This document shows, piece by piece, positions 18,165-28,078 of a stretch of DNA of 64,000 bases (position 1 is its first letter; each line of letters opens with the position of its first letter). Under the pieces are notes generated by a model. It saw only the letters and a program-made list of their open reading frames with translations, was not told the origin of the DNA and ran no database searches. Source of the stretch: Pelagivirga sediminicola. Its GTDB lineage: Bacteria; Pseudomonadota; Alphaproteobacteria; Rhodobacterales; Rhodobacteraceae. The translations under genes and the position numbers were made by a program. The stretch spans positions 1 to 64,000 of the forward strand of contig NZ_QCYH01000002.1 in assembly GCF_003072125.1 (NCBI RefSeq), read 5' to 3'.

Positions 18165-20297
18165 ATGATTACCGCCGACGATCTGATCGCGCTGGTGCGC
18201 ACCTATAACCCCCGCTGCGACGAGAAACTGCTGCGCCGGGCCTATGATTACGGCCTGGCGATGCATGAAGGGCAAAGCCGCCACTCGGGCGAGCCCTATT
18301 TTTCGCACCCCATCGCCGTCGCGGCCATCCTAGCGCAACAGCGGCTGGGCGATGCAACCATCGTCACCGCCCTTTTGCATGACACGATCGAGGACACGCG
18401 CGCCTCCTATGCCAGCGTGGCCGAGATGTTCGGCACCGAGATCGCCGATCTGGTCGATGGCGTCACCAAGCTGACCAACCTTCAGCTCAGCAGCAGCGAG
18501 ACCAAGCAGGCCGAGAATTTCCGCAAGCTGCTGATCGCGATGTCCAAGGACCTGCGCGTCATTCTGGTCAAGCTGGCCGACCGTCTGCACAACATGCGCA
18601 CGATCAAGGCGATGCGCCCGGACAAGCAGGTGCAGAAGGCGCGCGAGACGATGGACATCTTCGCGCCGCTGGCCGGGCGCATGGGCATGCAGTGGATGCG
18701 CGAGGAGCTGGAGGATCTGGCCTTTCGCGTCATCAACCCCGAGGCGCGCGCGTCGATCATGCGCCGCTTCATCACTCTGCAGCGCGAATCGGGCGACGTC
18801 ATCAGCCGCATCACCGGCGACATCCGCAAGGAGCTGAAAAAGGTCGGCATCGAGGCCGAGGTGATCGGCCGCGCCAAGAAGCCCTATTCGATCTGGCGCA
18901 AGATGCAGGAAAAGGATCTGGCCTTTTCGCGCCTGTCGGACATCTACGGCTTTCGCATCATCTGCGCCGATGAGAGCGATTGCTATGCGATCCTTGGCGC
19001 GATCCATCAGCGCTGGCGCGCCGTGCCGGGCCGGTTCAAGGATTACATCAGCCAGCCCAAATCCAACGGCTACCGGTCGATCCATACCACCGTTTCGGGG
19101 CGCGACGGCAAGCGCGTCGAGGTGCAGATCCGCACCCGCCAGATGCATGATGTTGCCGAGGCGGGCGTGGCCGCGCATTGGTCCTATCGCGATGGGGTGC
19201 GCGCCGAAAACCCCTTTGCCGTGGATCCGGCGAAATGGGTCAGCACGCTGGCCGATCAGTTCGACGCCGAGGACGATCTGGATTTCCTCGAAGCGGTCAA
19301 GCTGGAGATGTATTCCGATCAGGTGTTCTGCTTCACCCCCAAGGGCGACGTGATCAAGCTGCCGCGCGGGGCGACGCCGATCGACTTCGCCTACGCGATC
19401 CACACGCGCATCGGCAATGCCGTCGTCGGGGCCAAGATCGACGGGATGCGCGTGCCGCTCTGGACGCGCATCAAGAACGGGCAGTCGGTCGATGTCATCA
19501 CCGCCGACGGGCAGACGCCGCAATCCACGTGGCTGGACATCGCGACCACCGGCCGCGCCAAATCGGCCATCCGCCGCGCCCTGCGCGAGCTGGACCGCGG
19601 CCGCTATATCAAGCTGGGCCGCGAATTGGCCCGCGCCGCGTTCGAGCATGTGGGCAAGCGCGCCACCGAGAAGGCGCTGACGACCGCCGCGCGCAACCTG
19701 CGGCTGAAGGACAGCGATTCGGTTCTGGCGCGTCTGGGCAGCGCCGAGCTTACCGCGCATGAGGTCATCAGCGCCGTCTATCCCGATCTGACCCCGCAGG
19801 GCGGCGAGGAGGTGGGCCGCGACCGCGCCGTCATCGGCCTTGCGCCGGACCAGCGCTTCGAGCGCGCCAAATGCTGCGAGCCGCTGCCGGGCGAGCGGAT
19901 CGTCGGCATCACCTTTCGCGGCAAGGGCGTGGTGGTGCATTCCATCGATTGCGACACGCTGGGCGCCTACGAGGATCAGCCCGAGCGCTGGATCGATCTG
20001 GCGTGGCATTCCGGCACCCACGCGGCCGCCTATACCGTGTCGCTATGCGTCACGATGAGCAATGACGCGGGCGTATTGGGGCGAATTTGCACCTTGATCG
20101 GCGAGTGCAAGGCCAATATCTCGGACCTGACCTTTCTTGACCGGAAACCCGATTTCTATCGACTCTTGGTCGAGGTCGAACTGCGCGACGCCGAGCAGTT
20201 GCACAGCGTCATAAACGTGCTGGATGCTGACAGCGACGTCGCGCAGGTCGAGCGTCACCGAGATATGGCCCGTGCCGCCGTCAAGGGCGACACCTGA
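18165..20297 (+). CDS. rsh: Bifunctional (p)ppGpp synthetase/hydrolase (Rel/SpoT family)
   Basis: Makes and breaks the stringent-response alarmone. 710 residues from ATG 18165 (a GTG three codons earlier is possible). The order is an HD hydrolase domain (H48, HDTIED at 72-77), a synthetase domain (about 230-350, with RLSDIYGFRII and SNGYRSIHT), TGS (from about 385, VFCFTPKGDVIKLPRGATPIDFAY), a helical/zinc-finger-like region (CCEPLPGERIVG) and a C-terminal ACT domain. Both catalytic sites look intact. Alphaproteobacteria normally have this single long RSH. The DUF2062 gene begins 19 nt later. Confidence 0.95.
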   Translation: MITADDLIALVRTYNPRCDEKLLRRAYDYGLAMHEGQSRHSGEPYFSHPIAVAAILAQQRLGDATIVTALLHDTIEDTRASYASVAEMFGTEIADLVDGVTKLTNLQLSSSETKQAENFRKLLIAMSKDLRVILVKLADRLHNMRTIKAMRPDKQVQKARETMDIFAPLAGRMGMQWMREELEDLAFRVINPEARASIMRRFITLQRESGDVISRITGDIRKELKKVGIEAEVIGRAKKPYSIWRKMQEKDLAFSRLSDIYGFRIICADESDCYAILGAIHQRWRAVPGRFKDYISQPKSNGYRSIHTTVSGRDGKRVEVQIRTRQMHDVAEAGVAAHWSYRDGVRAENPFAVDPAKWVSTLADQFDAEDDLDFLEAVKLEMYSDQVFCFTPKGDVIKLPRGATPIDFAYAIHTRIGNAVVGAKIDGMRVPLWTRIKNGQSVDVITADGQTPQSTWLDIATTGRAKSAIRRALRELDRGRYIKLGRELARAAFEHVGKRATEKALTTAARNLRLKDSDSVLARLGSAELTAHEVISAVYPDLTPQGGEEVGRDRAVIGLAPDQRFERAKCCEPLPGERIVGITFRGKGVVVHSIDCDTLGAYEDQPERWIDLAWHSGTHAAAYTVSLCVTMSNDAGVLGRICTLIGECKANISDLTFLDRKPDFYRLLVEVELRDAEQLHSVINVLDADSDVAQVERHRDMARAAVKGDT

Positions 20298-20316
20298 AGA
20301 GCAGGAGAACGCCGCG

Positions 20317-20988
20317 TTGGTCTTCAAGAGGCGAGACAGACGATCCGTCCCGAGGGCCATCCTAGCCTTTTTCTGGCCCAAGGGGGGCTGGACCCGTGCC
20401 GCGCGTTACGTAAAATTCCGTGTCACGCGCCTTCCCGATCCGCCGCACCGCATCGCGCGCGGCATTTTCGCGGGCGTTTTCGTGACCTTCACGCCGTTCT
20501 TCGGGCTGCACTTCCTTCTGGCCGCGATCCTGTCAAAGCTGATGCGCGGCAATATCGTGGCGTCGCTGCTGGCCACGTTCGTCGGCAATCCGCTGACCTT
20601 TCCGGCGATTGCAGCCAGTTCGCTGCAGACGGGGCATTTCCTGCTGGGCACGGGGGGGCGCGTGCCGATGGACACGCAGCACACACTGGCCGAGAAGATC
20701 CTGGGCGCCGGCGCGGATCTGCGTCACAATTTCGTTGCGATGTTCACCAGCGACGAGGCCCACTGGACGCGGCTCGCGGTGTTCTACAGTGACGTTTTCC
20801 TGCCCTACATGGTGGGCGCGATCATCCCCGGCCTGATCTGTGCCATTGCGGCGTATTATTTCTCGCTGCCCGTTCTTCTGGTCTATCAAAAGCGCCGGCA
20901 AGCCAAGCTCAAGGCGAAGTGGATCGCGCTCAAGCAAAAGGCGGCGGTGGACGATGCCAAAGCGTCACACTCCGGCGGCGCCGAGTGA
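20317..20988 (+). CDS. DUF2062 membrane protein
   Basis: 223 residues with the DUF2062 core RIARGIFAGVFVTFTPFFGLHFLLAAILSKLMRGN and FVGNPLTFPAI, three or four membrane segments, and a basic C-terminal tail. The function is unknown. The likely start is TTG 20317, since AGGAG lies 9 nt upstream at 20303-20307 and no ATG or GTG is in frame nearby without running far into rsh. Closeness to rsh suggests one transcript. Confidence 0.85.
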   Translation: MVFKRRDRRSVPRAILAFFWPKGGWTRAARYVKFRVTRLPDPPHRIARGIFAGVFVTFTPFFGLHFLLAAILSKLMRGNIVASLLATFVGNPLTFPAIAASSLQTGHFLLGTGGRVPMDTQHTLAEKILGAGADLRHNFVAMFTSDEAHWTRLAVFYSDVFLPYMVGAIIPGLICAIAAYYFSLPVLLVYQKRRQAKLKAKWIALKQKAAVDDAKASHSGGAE

Positions 20989-21078
20989 TCGCCGCTTGAC
21001 GGGCGCCGGATTTGGGCGATCTGTTGAGGGTGGGCGCGCCGGGCTGTCACTGCCGCGTCGAAGCTAACGGGGGGATAC

Positions 21079-21825
21079 ATGATGGATCAGTCCAAACTGC
21101 GCCTTGGCGTGAATATCGACCATGTCGCCACCTTGCGCAACGCGCGCGGCGGCGCCGTACCATGCCCCGTGCGCGCCGCGCGTCTGGCCGAGCAGGCGGG
21201 CGCCGATGGCATCACCGGCCATCTGCGCGAGGACCGGCGCCATATCGTCGATGCCGATATTGACGCGCTGATGGACGCGCTCAGCCTGCCGCTGAATTTC
21301 GAGATGGCCGCAACGGACGAGATGCAGCAGATCGCCCTGCGTCACAAGCCGCACGCCGTCTGCATCGTGCCCGAAAAGCGCGAGGAACGCACCACCGAAG
21401 GCGGCCTTGACGTGGTGCGCGACGAGGATCGGCTGGCCCGTTTCATCGCGCCCCTGCGCGAGGCCGGCAGCCGGGTGTCGATCTTCATCGGCGCGGACGC
21501 CGCCCAGATCGACGCCGCCGCGCGCATCGGCGCCGAGGTGGTCGAGCTGCATACCGGCGCCTATTGCGATGCCCATGCCGAGCAGCGTTTCATGGCCCGC
21601 GATGCCGAGCTGAAGGCGCTGACAGACATGGCCGCCCACGCCCATTCGCTGGGGCTCGAGGTGCATGCGGGCCACGGGCTGACCTTTGACACGGTCGCGC
21701 CCATCGCCGCGCTGCCGCAGGTGGTCGAGCTGAATATCGGTCATTTCCTGATCGGCGAGGCGGTGTTTCTGGGCCTTGGCCCGGCGATTGCCGAAATGCG
21801 CCGGCTGATGGATGCGGCGCGGTGA
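21079..21825 (+). CDS. pdxJ: Pyridoxine 5'-phosphate synthase
   Basis: Condenses 1-deoxyxylulose 5-phosphate and 3-amino-2-oxopropyl phosphate in de novo vitamin B6 synthesis. 248 residues, a TIM barrel with the family blocks [57 protein letters not shown] and [13 protein letters not shown]. It is the first gene of pdxJ-membrane gene-acpS-lepB-rnc-era; its stop overlaps the next start by 4 nt. Confidence 0.97.
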   Translation: MMDQSKLRLGVNIDHVATLRNARGGAVPCPVRAARLAEQAGADGITGHLREDRRHIVDADIDALMDALSLPLNFEMAATDEMQQIALRHKPHAVCIVPEKREERTTEGGLDVVRDEDRLARFIAPLREAGSRVSIFIGADAAQIDAAARIGAEVVELHTGAYCDAHAEQRFMARDAELKALTDMAAHAHSLGLEVHAGHGLTFDTVAPIAALPQVVELNIGHFLIGEAVFLGLGPAIAEMRRLMDAAR

Positions 21826-22265
21826 ATTACCTGCGCTATACCGCCGTGTTCCTGACCGTCGCGATCGGCGTTGCGCTGATCGTGATGGCGGCCAATGCGT
21901 GGCTGGACGCCGGTCTGGGCTCTTCGGCGCAGCTTCTGGCGCCTGCGATGATCGCCGCGCTGATCGAAGGGCGCGCCTTTGTCCGGGCCGAAACGCGCAG
22001 GCCGAACCCGGCCGAGGCCTGGAATTTCGCGATACTGGCCACGGTGCTGGCCGTGGCGCTGAATGTCGCGCTCAGCTATGCGATGACCGCGCTTTTGCCG
22101 GAATTCGCGCGGCTCACCATCGCGCCTTTCGGCTCGCGGCAGTTCCTGCTGCTGCTGGGCATCTATGCGCTGGGCTATCTTCTGTCCAACCGCTTCCTTC
22201 TGGGCCTTGGCGCGCGCAGCGAGCTGGAGGCGCAGGCGCGGCGGGCGGGGCTGGGCAAGCCGTGA
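21822..22265 (+). CDS. Four-helix membrane protein, ABZJ_00895-like
   Basis: 147 residues from a GTG that overlaps the pdxJ stop. Four hydrophobic segments (about 5-25, 33-50, 70-92 and 105-125) and a loop [19 protein letters not shown] between segments two and three that matches the small ABZJ_00895 family. The function is unknown. Position between pdxJ and acpS (7-nt gap) is the only hint. Confidence 0.7.
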   Translation: MNYLRYTAVFLTVAIGVALIVMAANAWLDAGLGSSAQLLAPAMIAALIEGRAFVRAETRRPNPAEAWNFAILATVLAVALNVALSYAMTALLPEFARLTIAPFGSRQFLLLLGIYALGYLLSNRFLLGLGARSELEAQARRAGLGKP

Positions 22266-22272
22266 GGCGGCC

Positions 22273-22707
22273 GTGATCCTGGGCATCGGCACCGATCTGG
22301 CCAACATAGAGCGGATCGCGCGCACGCTGGAGCGGTTCGGCGATCGTTTCCGCAACCGCGTTTTCACCGAGGTCGAGCAGCAGAAGGCCGAGGCGCGCGC
22401 AGACACCCCCGGCACCTATGCCAAGCGCTGGGCCGCCAAGGAGGCATGCTCCAAGGCGCTCGGCACAGGCCTGCGCATGGGCATCGCGTGGAAGGACATG
22501 GCCGTCAGCAACCTTGCCACCGGCCAGCCGGTGATGGAGGTGACGGGCTGGGCCGCGGACCGGCTGGCGCAGATGACGCCGCCGGGCCACGTGGCCATCA
22601 TCCACGTCACCCTGACGGACGATCACCCTTGGGCGCAGGCCTTCGTCGTGATCGAGGCGCGCGAAATCGCGCAAGGCGCTGCCCGCACCGGCCACGGCGC
22701 GGGTTGA
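22273..22707 (+). CDS. acpS: Holo-[acyl-carrier-protein] synthase
   Basis: Adds phosphopantetheine from CoA to acyl carrier protein. 144 residues from GTG 22273. The magnesium ligands are visible as D8 in [12 protein letters not shown] and E in [16 protein letters not shown], with [14 protein letters not shown] and [17 protein letters not shown] toward the C-terminus. The usual neighbours pdxJ, lepB, rnc and era are all present. Confidence 0.96.
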   Translation: MILGIGTDLANIERIARTLERFGDRFRNRVFTEVEQQKAEARADTPGTYAKRWAAKEACSKALGTGLRMGIAWKDMAVSNLATGQPVMEVTGWAADRLAQMTPPGHVAIIHVTLTDDHPWAQAFVVIEAREIAQGAARTGHGAG

Positions 22708-22776
22708 CTTAAGCCCCCCTCGCGCCCATGAAGCGGCACGATCCACAGCATCCAATCGCACAGGCGGAGACCGCGC

Positions 22777-23607
22777 ATGGCATCCGAGGCCAAGACAGGC
22801 AATCCCATCATCGAGACGATCAAGACGGTGGTGTTCGCCCTCCTGATCGCCGGCATTTTCCGCACGCTGTTCTTTCAACCGTTCTGGATTCCTTCCGGAT
22901 CGATGAAGGACACGCTGCTGATCGGGGATTTCCTTTTCGTGAACAAGATGGCCTACGGCTATTCCTACGCATCCTGCCCCTCGATCGCCATCGGCCCGAT
23001 CGACATCGACGCGCGCGACATCTGCGGCTTTCTCGATGGCGACAATTCGCGCCTTTTCGGATCCGAACCCGAGCGCGGCGACATCATCGTCTTCCGCCAT
23101 CCCGTCAACCACAAGGATTTCATCAAGCGCCTGATCGGGCTGCCCGGCGACACCGTGCAGCTGATCGACGGCGTGGTGCAGATCAACGGCACGCCCGTCG
23201 AGCTGGAGGATGCAGGCAGCTTCGATGAGATCTACGAGCTTCAGGGCTCGATGGGCAGCCGCCCGCGCTGCGAAAACGGCGTGGTGGGCGAGGGCGGGAC
23301 ATGCAGCAAGTCGCGCCAGCGCGAGACGCTGCCGAACGGGCGGTCCTACAACATCCTCAACATCGGCGACCAACGCTCGGACGATACCGGCGTCTTCACG
23401 GTGCCGGAAGGGCATTACTTCTTCATGGGCGACAACCGCGACAATTCCACCGACAGCCGCTATCCCCAGACCGTCGGCGGTGTCGGCTTCGTGCCCTATG
23501 AGAACCTGATCGGGCGCGCCGGGCGCGTCATCTTCTCCTCGGCGGGCAAATCGATGCTCTATTTCTGGACATGGCGGGGGGACCGCTTCTTCAAGAGGCT
23601 CGATTGA
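22777..23607 (+). CDS. lepB: Signal peptidase I
   Basis: Inner-membrane protease that removes signal peptides of exported proteins. 276 residues with one clear membrane anchor (about 15-32). The catalytic dyad is S42 ([11 protein letters not shown]) and K117 ([12 protein letters not shown]). [11 protein letters not shown] is box E. A Cys-rich insert (residues about 160-190) lies between boxes D and E. Its stop shares bases with the TTG start of rnc. Confidence 0.96.
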   Translation: MASEAKTGNPIIETIKTVVFALLIAGIFRTLFFQPFWIPSGSMKDTLLIGDFLFVNKMAYGYSYASCPSIAIGPIDIDARDICGFLDGDNSRLFGSEPERGDIIVFRHPVNHKDFIKRLIGLPGDTVQLIDGVVQINGTPVELEDAGSFDEIYELQGSMGSRPRCENGVVGEGGTCSKSRQRETLPNGRSYNILNIGDQRSDDTGVFTVPEGHYFFMGDNRDNSTDSRYPQTVGGVGFVPYENLIGRAGRVIFSSAGKSMLYFWTWRGDRFFKRLD

Positions 23608-24296
23608 AACTTTCCGCGGATCTGAAGGCGTTCGCCGCGCGGCTGGGGCATGAGTTTGCCCGGCCCGCGCTGCTGATCGAGGCGGTCACGCACCCGTCCA
23701 TGTCCTCGCCCGGCCGCGCGGACAACCAGCGGCTGGAATTTCTGGGCGACCGGGTGCTGGGCCTCGTCATGGCCGAGGCGCTGCTGGAGCATGACCCGGA
23801 TGCGGCCGAGGGCCTGCTCGCCCCGCGTTTCAACGCGCTGGTGCGCAAGGAGGCCTGCGCGGCCGTCGCCCGCGAGATCGACATCGGCAAGGTGCTCAAG
23901 CTGGGCCGCTCCGAGATGATCTCGGGCGGGCGCCGCAAGGAGGCGCTTCTGGGCGACGCGATGGAGGCGGTGATCGCCGCGGTCTATCTGGATGCCGGTT
24001 TCGAGGCGGCGCGCCGCGTCATCATGGCCCATTGGGCCCACCGCATCGACGCGGTCGAAGAGGACGCGCGCGATGCCAAGACGGCGCTGCAGGAATGGGC
24101 GCAGGCGCGCGGCCTGCCGCCGCCCAGCTATGTGCAGACCGCCCGCAGCGGGCCGGATCATGCGCCGGTTTTCACCATCTGCGCGCAGCTTAAGAACGGC
24201 GCCGAGGAAAAGGCGACAGCCGGCTCCAAGCGGCAGGCCGAACAGGCCGCGGCCAAGGCCCTGCTCGCGCGCCTGCTGCAGGCGCCCCCTTCTTGA
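23604..24296 (+). CDS. rnc: Ribonuclease III
   Basis: Cuts double-stranded RNA, matures rRNA and some mRNAs. 230 residues: nuclease domain with signature [18 protein letters not shown] and the second acid in [14 protein letters not shown], then a double-stranded RNA-binding domain (from about 155, [14 protein letters not shown] to the A-rich [15 protein letters not shown] helix). The start is taken as TTG 23604, overlapping the lepB TGA, with AAGAGG a few bases upstream; translation is probably coupled. Confidence 0.95.
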   Translation: MKLSADLKAFAARLGHEFARPALLIEAVTHPSMSSPGRADNQRLEFLGDRVLGLVMAEALLEHDPDAAEGLLAPRFNALVRKEACAAVAREIDIGKVLKLGRSEMISGGRRKEALLGDAMEAVIAAVYLDAGFEAARRVIMAHWAHRIDAVEEDARDAKTALQEWAQARGLPPPSYVQTARSGPDHAPVFTICAQLKNGAEEKATAGSKRQAEQAAAKALLARLLQAPPS

Positions 24297-24360
24297 CCCT
24301 CTGGGCAAGAGCGCGCGGATCGGATAGGGCTGAAGCCCGCAATCACTGGACACCTGACGA

Positions 24361-25266
24361 ATGAGCAAACGCGCCGGATTCATCGCCCTGATCGGAGAGC
24401 CCAATGCTGGCAAGTCGACCCTGCTGAACCGCATGGTCGGCGCCAAGGTCAGTATCGTCACCCACAAGGTGCAGACGACGCGCGCGCGCATCCGCGGCGT
24501 CGCAATCGAAGGCGACGCGCAGCTGGTCTTCGTTGACACGCCCGGCCTGTTCAAGCCGCGCCGCCGCCTTGACCGCGCGATGGTCGCCGCCGCATGGGGC
24601 GGGGCCGCCGATGCCGATGTCGTCGTCCTTCTGATCGAGGCGCATCGCGGCGTCACCGAAGGCGTCAAGCGGATCCTCGAAAACCTTGCCGAGGTCACCA
24701 AGGGCCGCAAGGTCGCGCTGGCCATCAACAAGATCGACCGCGTCCAGTCGCCCGCGCTGCTGGCGCTGACCAAGGAGATGAACGACCGCTTTGCCTTTGC
24801 CGAGACGTTCATGATCTCGGCCGAGAAGGGCCATGGCGTCGATGCGCTGCGCGAATGGCTCGCAGGCCAGATGCCCGAGGGCCCTTGGCTCTACCCCGAG
24901 GACCAGATCGCCGATCTGCCCATGCGCAACATCGCCGCCGAGATCACCCGCGAAAAGCTGACCCTGCGCCTGCATCAGGAACTGCCCTACCAGCTGACCG
25001 TCGAGACCGAAAACTGGGAAGAGCGCGATGACGGCTCGGCCCGCATCGATCAGCTGATCTATGTGATGCGCGACGGGCACAAGGGCATCGTTCTGGGCCG
25101 CAAGGGCGAGACGATCAAGCAGGTCGGCGCCGCCGCCCGCGCCGAGCTGGAGGAATTCCTTGGCCGCCGCGTGCATCTCTTCCTGCAGATCAAGGTGCGT
25201 CCGAACTGGCTGGACGATGCCGAGCGCTATTCGGAAATGGGCCTTGATTTCAAGGACGGCAATTGA
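24361..25266 (+). CDS. era: GTPase Era
   Basis: Ribosome assembly GTPase that binds the 3' end of 16S rRNA. 301 residues: G1 GEPNAGKST (12-20), switch region TTRARIRG, G3 DTPGLF, G4 NKID, then a KH domain with LGRKGETIKQVGAAARAELEEFLGRRVHLFLQIKV. No frame damage. It lies in the conserved lepB-rnc-era-recO run. Confidence 0.97.
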   Translation: MSKRAGFIALIGEPNAGKSTLLNRMVGAKVSIVTHKVQTTRARIRGVAIEGDAQLVFVDTPGLFKPRRRLDRAMVAAAWGGAADADVVVLLIEAHRGVTEGVKRILENLAEVTKGRKVALAINKIDRVQSPALLALTKEMNDRFAFAETFMISAEKGHGVDALREWLAGQMPEGPWLYPEDQIADLPMRNIAAEITREKLTLRLHQELPYQLTVETENWEERDDGSARIDQLIYVMRDGHKGIVLGRKGETIKQVGAAARAELEEFLGRRVHLFLQIKVRPNWLDDAERYSEMGLDFKDGN

Positions 25267-25280
25267 TGCAGCGCCCCGTG

Positions 25281-25302
25281 CTTCGTCCTGGCAAAAATAC
25301 TC
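25281..25302 (-). repeat. Dispersed 22-bp motif, copy 2
   Basis: Read on the minus strand it starts GAGTATTTTTGCC and ends AGGACGAAG. It lies between era and the DUF1491 gene, both rightward, so this copy is opposite to its neighbours. Confidence 0.65.
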
Positions 25303-25321
25303 GAATCCTGCGGCCCGCCTG

Positions 25322-25651
25322 ATGCGCCTGACGGCAGAATTCTGGGTGCATGCCTATCTGGCGCGGCTGCGTGCACAGGACATTCCCGCCTTTGTCACCG
25401 CCCATGGCGACGACACTGCCGGCGCGGTTCTGGTCAAGCTGAACACGCTGGACGGGCAGGCCACCGCCTATCAGCGCCGGTTCGATCTGATGACGGGCGC
25501 GCGCGCCTGGGACACGCTCATGGCCGGACCCGACGCCGAGGTGGATGCGGCCATCGCGCGCCAGCGCGGCTTTGACGCCGATCTGTGGGTCGTCGAGGTC
25601 GAGGACCGCGCCGGGCGCCATTTGCTGGACCAGCCCGGCCTTGCCGACTGA
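25322..25651 (+). CDS. DUF1491 family protein
   Basis: 109 residues, soluble. MRLTAEFWVHAYLARL at the start and VLVKLNTLDGQATAYQRRFDLMTGAR in the middle match DUF1491, a small family of alphaproteobacteria. The function is unknown. It lies between era and recO in the same direction, the place where this family is often seen. The start ATG at 25322 is where similarity begins; upstream in-frame sequence overlaps era. Confidence 0.85.
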   Translation: MRLTAEFWVHAYLARLRAQDIPAFVTAHGDDTAGAVLVKLNTLDGQATAYQRRFDLMTGARAWDTLMAGPDAEVDAAIARQRGFDADLWVVEVEDRAGRHLLDQPGLAD

Positions 25652-25709
25652 AGCGCTTGCCACGCCGCGCCGATCCGCGTTTCATTGCGCGCGGAAGGGG
25701 TAGGCCGGT

Positions 25710-26450
25710 ATGGAATGGCGCGATCAGGGTATCTTGCTGGCGGTGCGCCCGCATGGCGAAAACGCCGCGATCATCGACGTTCTGACGCCCGGCCATGGCC
25801 GCCATGCCGGCGTCGTCCGGGGCGGCGCCTCGCGCCGTATGGCGCCTGTGCTGCAGCCCGGCGCGCAGTTGGACCTGACATGGCGCGCGCGGCTGGAGGA
25901 TCATCTCGGCGCCTTCACGGTCGAGCCTGTGCGCAGCCGCGCGGCGCTGGTCATGGATGACCGTCTGGCCCTGTCGGGGCTGAGTGCGGTTACCTCGCTC
26001 CTGCTGTTTTCGCTGCCCGAACGCGAGGCGCATGCGGCGCTCTACCGGCGCACCGAAACGCTGCTGGATCTCATGGGCGCGCGCGATGTCTGGCCGCTGG
26101 CCTATCTGCGGTGGGAGATGGCGCTGTTGCAGGAGCTGGGCTTTGGTCTCGATCTGTCGGCCTGCGCCGTGCGCGGCAATTTGGCGAATGATCTGAGCTA
26201 TGTCTCGCCGCGCACCGGGCGCGCGGTTTCACGGGCGGGGGCCGGCGAATGGGCCGATCGCCTGCTGCCGCTGCCGCCCTGCATGCTGGGCCATGGAAGC
26301 GCGCCGGATGCCGAGATTGCCGAAGGGCTGCGCACAACCGGATATTTCCTGCGCCATCACCTGGCGCCCGAGCTGGGTGACAAGCCGCTGCCGGATGCCC
26401 GCGCGCGTTTCATCGCCCGCTTCGATGCGCGCGCCGCGCAGGAAGAATGA
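25710..26450 (+). CDS. recO: DNA repair protein RecO
   Basis: Loads RecA onto SSB-coated DNA together with RecR. 246 residues: N-terminal OB fold ([26 protein letters not shown]..., residues 1-80) and a helical C-terminal domain. The zinc-finger cysteines of many RecO proteins are not evident; only scattered Cys (for example ACAVRGN and PPCMLGHG) are seen. GAAGGGG precedes the ATG. The stop codon lies inside dispersed motif copy 3. Confidence 0.93.
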   Translation: MEWRDQGILLAVRPHGENAAIIDVLTPGHGRHAGVVRGGASRRMAPVLQPGAQLDLTWRARLEDHLGAFTVEPVRSRAALVMDDRLALSGLSAVTSLLLFSLPEREAHAALYRRTETLLDLMGARDVWPLAYLRWEMALLQELGFGLDLSACAVRGNLANDLSYVSPRTGRAVSRAGAGEWADRLLPLPPCMLGHGSAPDAEIAEGLRTTGYFLRHHLAPELGDKPLPDARARFIARFDARAAQEE

Positions 26451-26470
26451 GTATTTGTGCCAAGATGAAG
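26449..26470 (+). repeat. Dispersed 22-bp motif, copy 3
   Basis: Starts GAGTATTTGTGCC and ends AAGATGAAG, the best match to consensus. It overlaps the last two bases of the recO stop codon. Confidence 0.7.
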
Positions 26471-26509
26471 CCCCGCCCGCGCTCCGTGCCCGCGACAGCC
26501 GGGGCCGCA

Positions 26510-27208
26510 TCAGCCTGTCAGGGCGGCGCGGTGCACGAGGTGGAAACGGCCATCGGCATCCTCGCCCACGAGGCTGAGCGCGTCGACTTGCAGCGGGTGG
26601 GGCAGCAGCGGGGCAAGGACCGGCGCGAGAGCCGCGCATGTCTGCTGCGCCTCGCGGCGGGGCAGTTTGGCGGTCAGGGTCATGTGCCAGCGAAAGCAGT
26701 CCATCACGTGCGGATAACCCCAGCGGTGCAGATGGGCGATTTGCCGGGCCGTCAGCGCCGGTTTGAGATGGCGGGCGATCTCCGCCTCGCTTGGCGCGGC
26801 GCGAAAGGTGTCGAGCTGGCGCACCGCGCCTGATGCCAGCGCCGTTATCCTGGCAGCGTCGCCTCGTGCGACCAGCGCGACGAACCGGCCAAAGCAGGCA
26901 AGCTCGACGTCGTGCAGGGGGACAGGCGGGCGCGCGGTGCAGAAATTGGCAAGCGCATCGGTCAGCGCCGCCTCGCTGGCGCCGGGCGCAAGGCGGAAGG
27001 GCGGTTTGATCGTGGCGTGAAATCCGTAGCGGTGCGGCCCGGTCGTCAGCGTTTCGATGGGCCGGGGCAGGTCCGGCACGGACGCTCTGGCCGAAGGGGT
27101 GCATCCAGCCTCGATATCCCAGCCCAGCCATTCGGCGCCGAACCGCGCCAGCGGGCCGGGGGGCACCGTGTAGTAGATGGCATAGCGGCGGTAGGCGTCT
27201 GCGGGCAT
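26510..27208 (-). CDS. DUF1045 protein, 2H phosphoesterase superfamily
   Basis: 232 residues. Two H-x-T motifs, FHATIKPP (near 61) and WHMTLTAKL (near 176), are the catalytic signature of 2H phosphoesterases. YRRYAIYYTVPPGPLARFGAEWLGWD is the DUF1045 opening. Some members sit with phosphonate (phn) genes, but no phn gene is here. The reaction and substrate are unknown, likely a cyclic or linear phosphodiester. The gene is convergent with recO and divergent from the FAH-family gene. Confidence 0.85.
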   Translation of the reverse strand: MPADAYRRYAIYYTVPPGPLARFGAEWLGWDIEAGCTPSARASVPDLPRPIETLTTGPHRYGFHATIKPPFRLAPGASEAALTDALANFCTARPPVPLHDVELACFGRFVALVARGDAARITALASGAVRQLDTFRAAPSEAEIARHLKPALTARQIAHLHRWGYPHVMDCFRWHMTLTAKLPRREAQQTCAALAPVLAPLLPHPLQVDALSLVGEDADGRFHLVHRAALTG

Positions 27209-27340
27209 GGCGCGGCTCCGGTGGCGGTGGCCCGTCATCGCATGTCTGACGCGCGGCGCCAATGACGCGCCGCTTTGACAGGGGCGCGATCGGCGATCAT
27301 ACAGGCCCTAAGATCATACGTCAGCCAGGGAGAAACCGTC

Positions 27341-28036
27341 ATGTCCGCCACACCGATCTTCGATGTGCCGCCTGCGCCTTCGGTCGAGATTGCCGGGGGT
27401 GCCGGGGTTTTCCCCGTGCGCCGGGTGTTTTGCGTCGGGCGCAATTATGCCGCGCATGCGGCCGAGATGGGCAACGAGGTGGACCGCGCGGCGCCGTTCT
27501 ATTTCACCAAGTCGGCCCACGCCGTCATCCCGTCGGGCCGCGCCATCGCCTATCCGCCCGGCACCCGCGATTGCCATTACGAGATGGAGCTGGTGATCGC
27601 CCTCGGCGCGGATGCGTTCGAGCTGGACGAGGCGGCGGCGATGGACGCCGTATATGGCTATGCCTGCGGGATCGACCTGACGCGGCGCGATCTGCAGGCG
27701 GTGGCCAAGGAGGGCCGCAAGCCCTGGGATCTGGGCAAGGATTTCGAGAATTCGGCCATTCTGGGCCCGATCACGCAAGCGGGCGATTTCGGCGCGCCGG
27801 ACGCGCAGGCGATCACGCTGGATCTGGACGGGCGGCGGGTGCAGGAGGCGCGGCTGTCGGACATGGTCTGGAGCGTGGCGGAGATCATCGCGCATCTGTC
27901 GCGCTATTATCATCTGGCGCCCGGTGATCTGATCTTTACCGGCACCCCTGCGGGCGTCGGGCCGGTGGCGCGGGGCAGCGTCCTGCGCGGGCAGATCGAC
28001 GGGCTGGAGCCTGTGACATTGACCATCGAAGGCTAG
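27341..28036 (+). CDS. Fumarylacetoacetate hydrolase family protein
   Basis: 231 residues, a single FAH catalytic domain. VFCVGRNYAAHAAEMG, the metal-binding CHYEMELVIALG (E-x-E) and GYACGIDLTRRDLQ (Asp) are present, as are KDFENSAILGP and FTGTPAGVGPV. Members act as acylpyruvases, oxaloacetate decarboxylases or hydratase/isomerases of catechol pathways; sequence alone does not decide. ATG 27341 follows CAGGGAGA. It stands alone. Confidence 0.9.
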   Translation: MSATPIFDVPPAPSVEIAGGAGVFPVRRVFCVGRNYAAHAAEMGNEVDRAAPFYFTKSAHAVIPSGRAIAYPPGTRDCHYEMELVIALGADAFELDEAAAMDAVYGYACGIDLTRRDLQAVAKEGRKPWDLGKDFENSAILGPITQAGDFGAPDAQAITLDLDGRRVQEARLSDMVWSVAEIIAHLSRYYHLAPGDLIFTGTPAGVGPVARGSVLRGQIDGLEPVTLTIEG

Positions 28037-28078
28037 CCGCCGGTCGCCGCGCCCTTGATCGGCGCGGCGACGGCCCGC

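Noticed and set aside
18330..20021. 563-codon minus-strand frame over rsh
   Set aside because: Antisense shadow of a clear RelA/SpoT gene.
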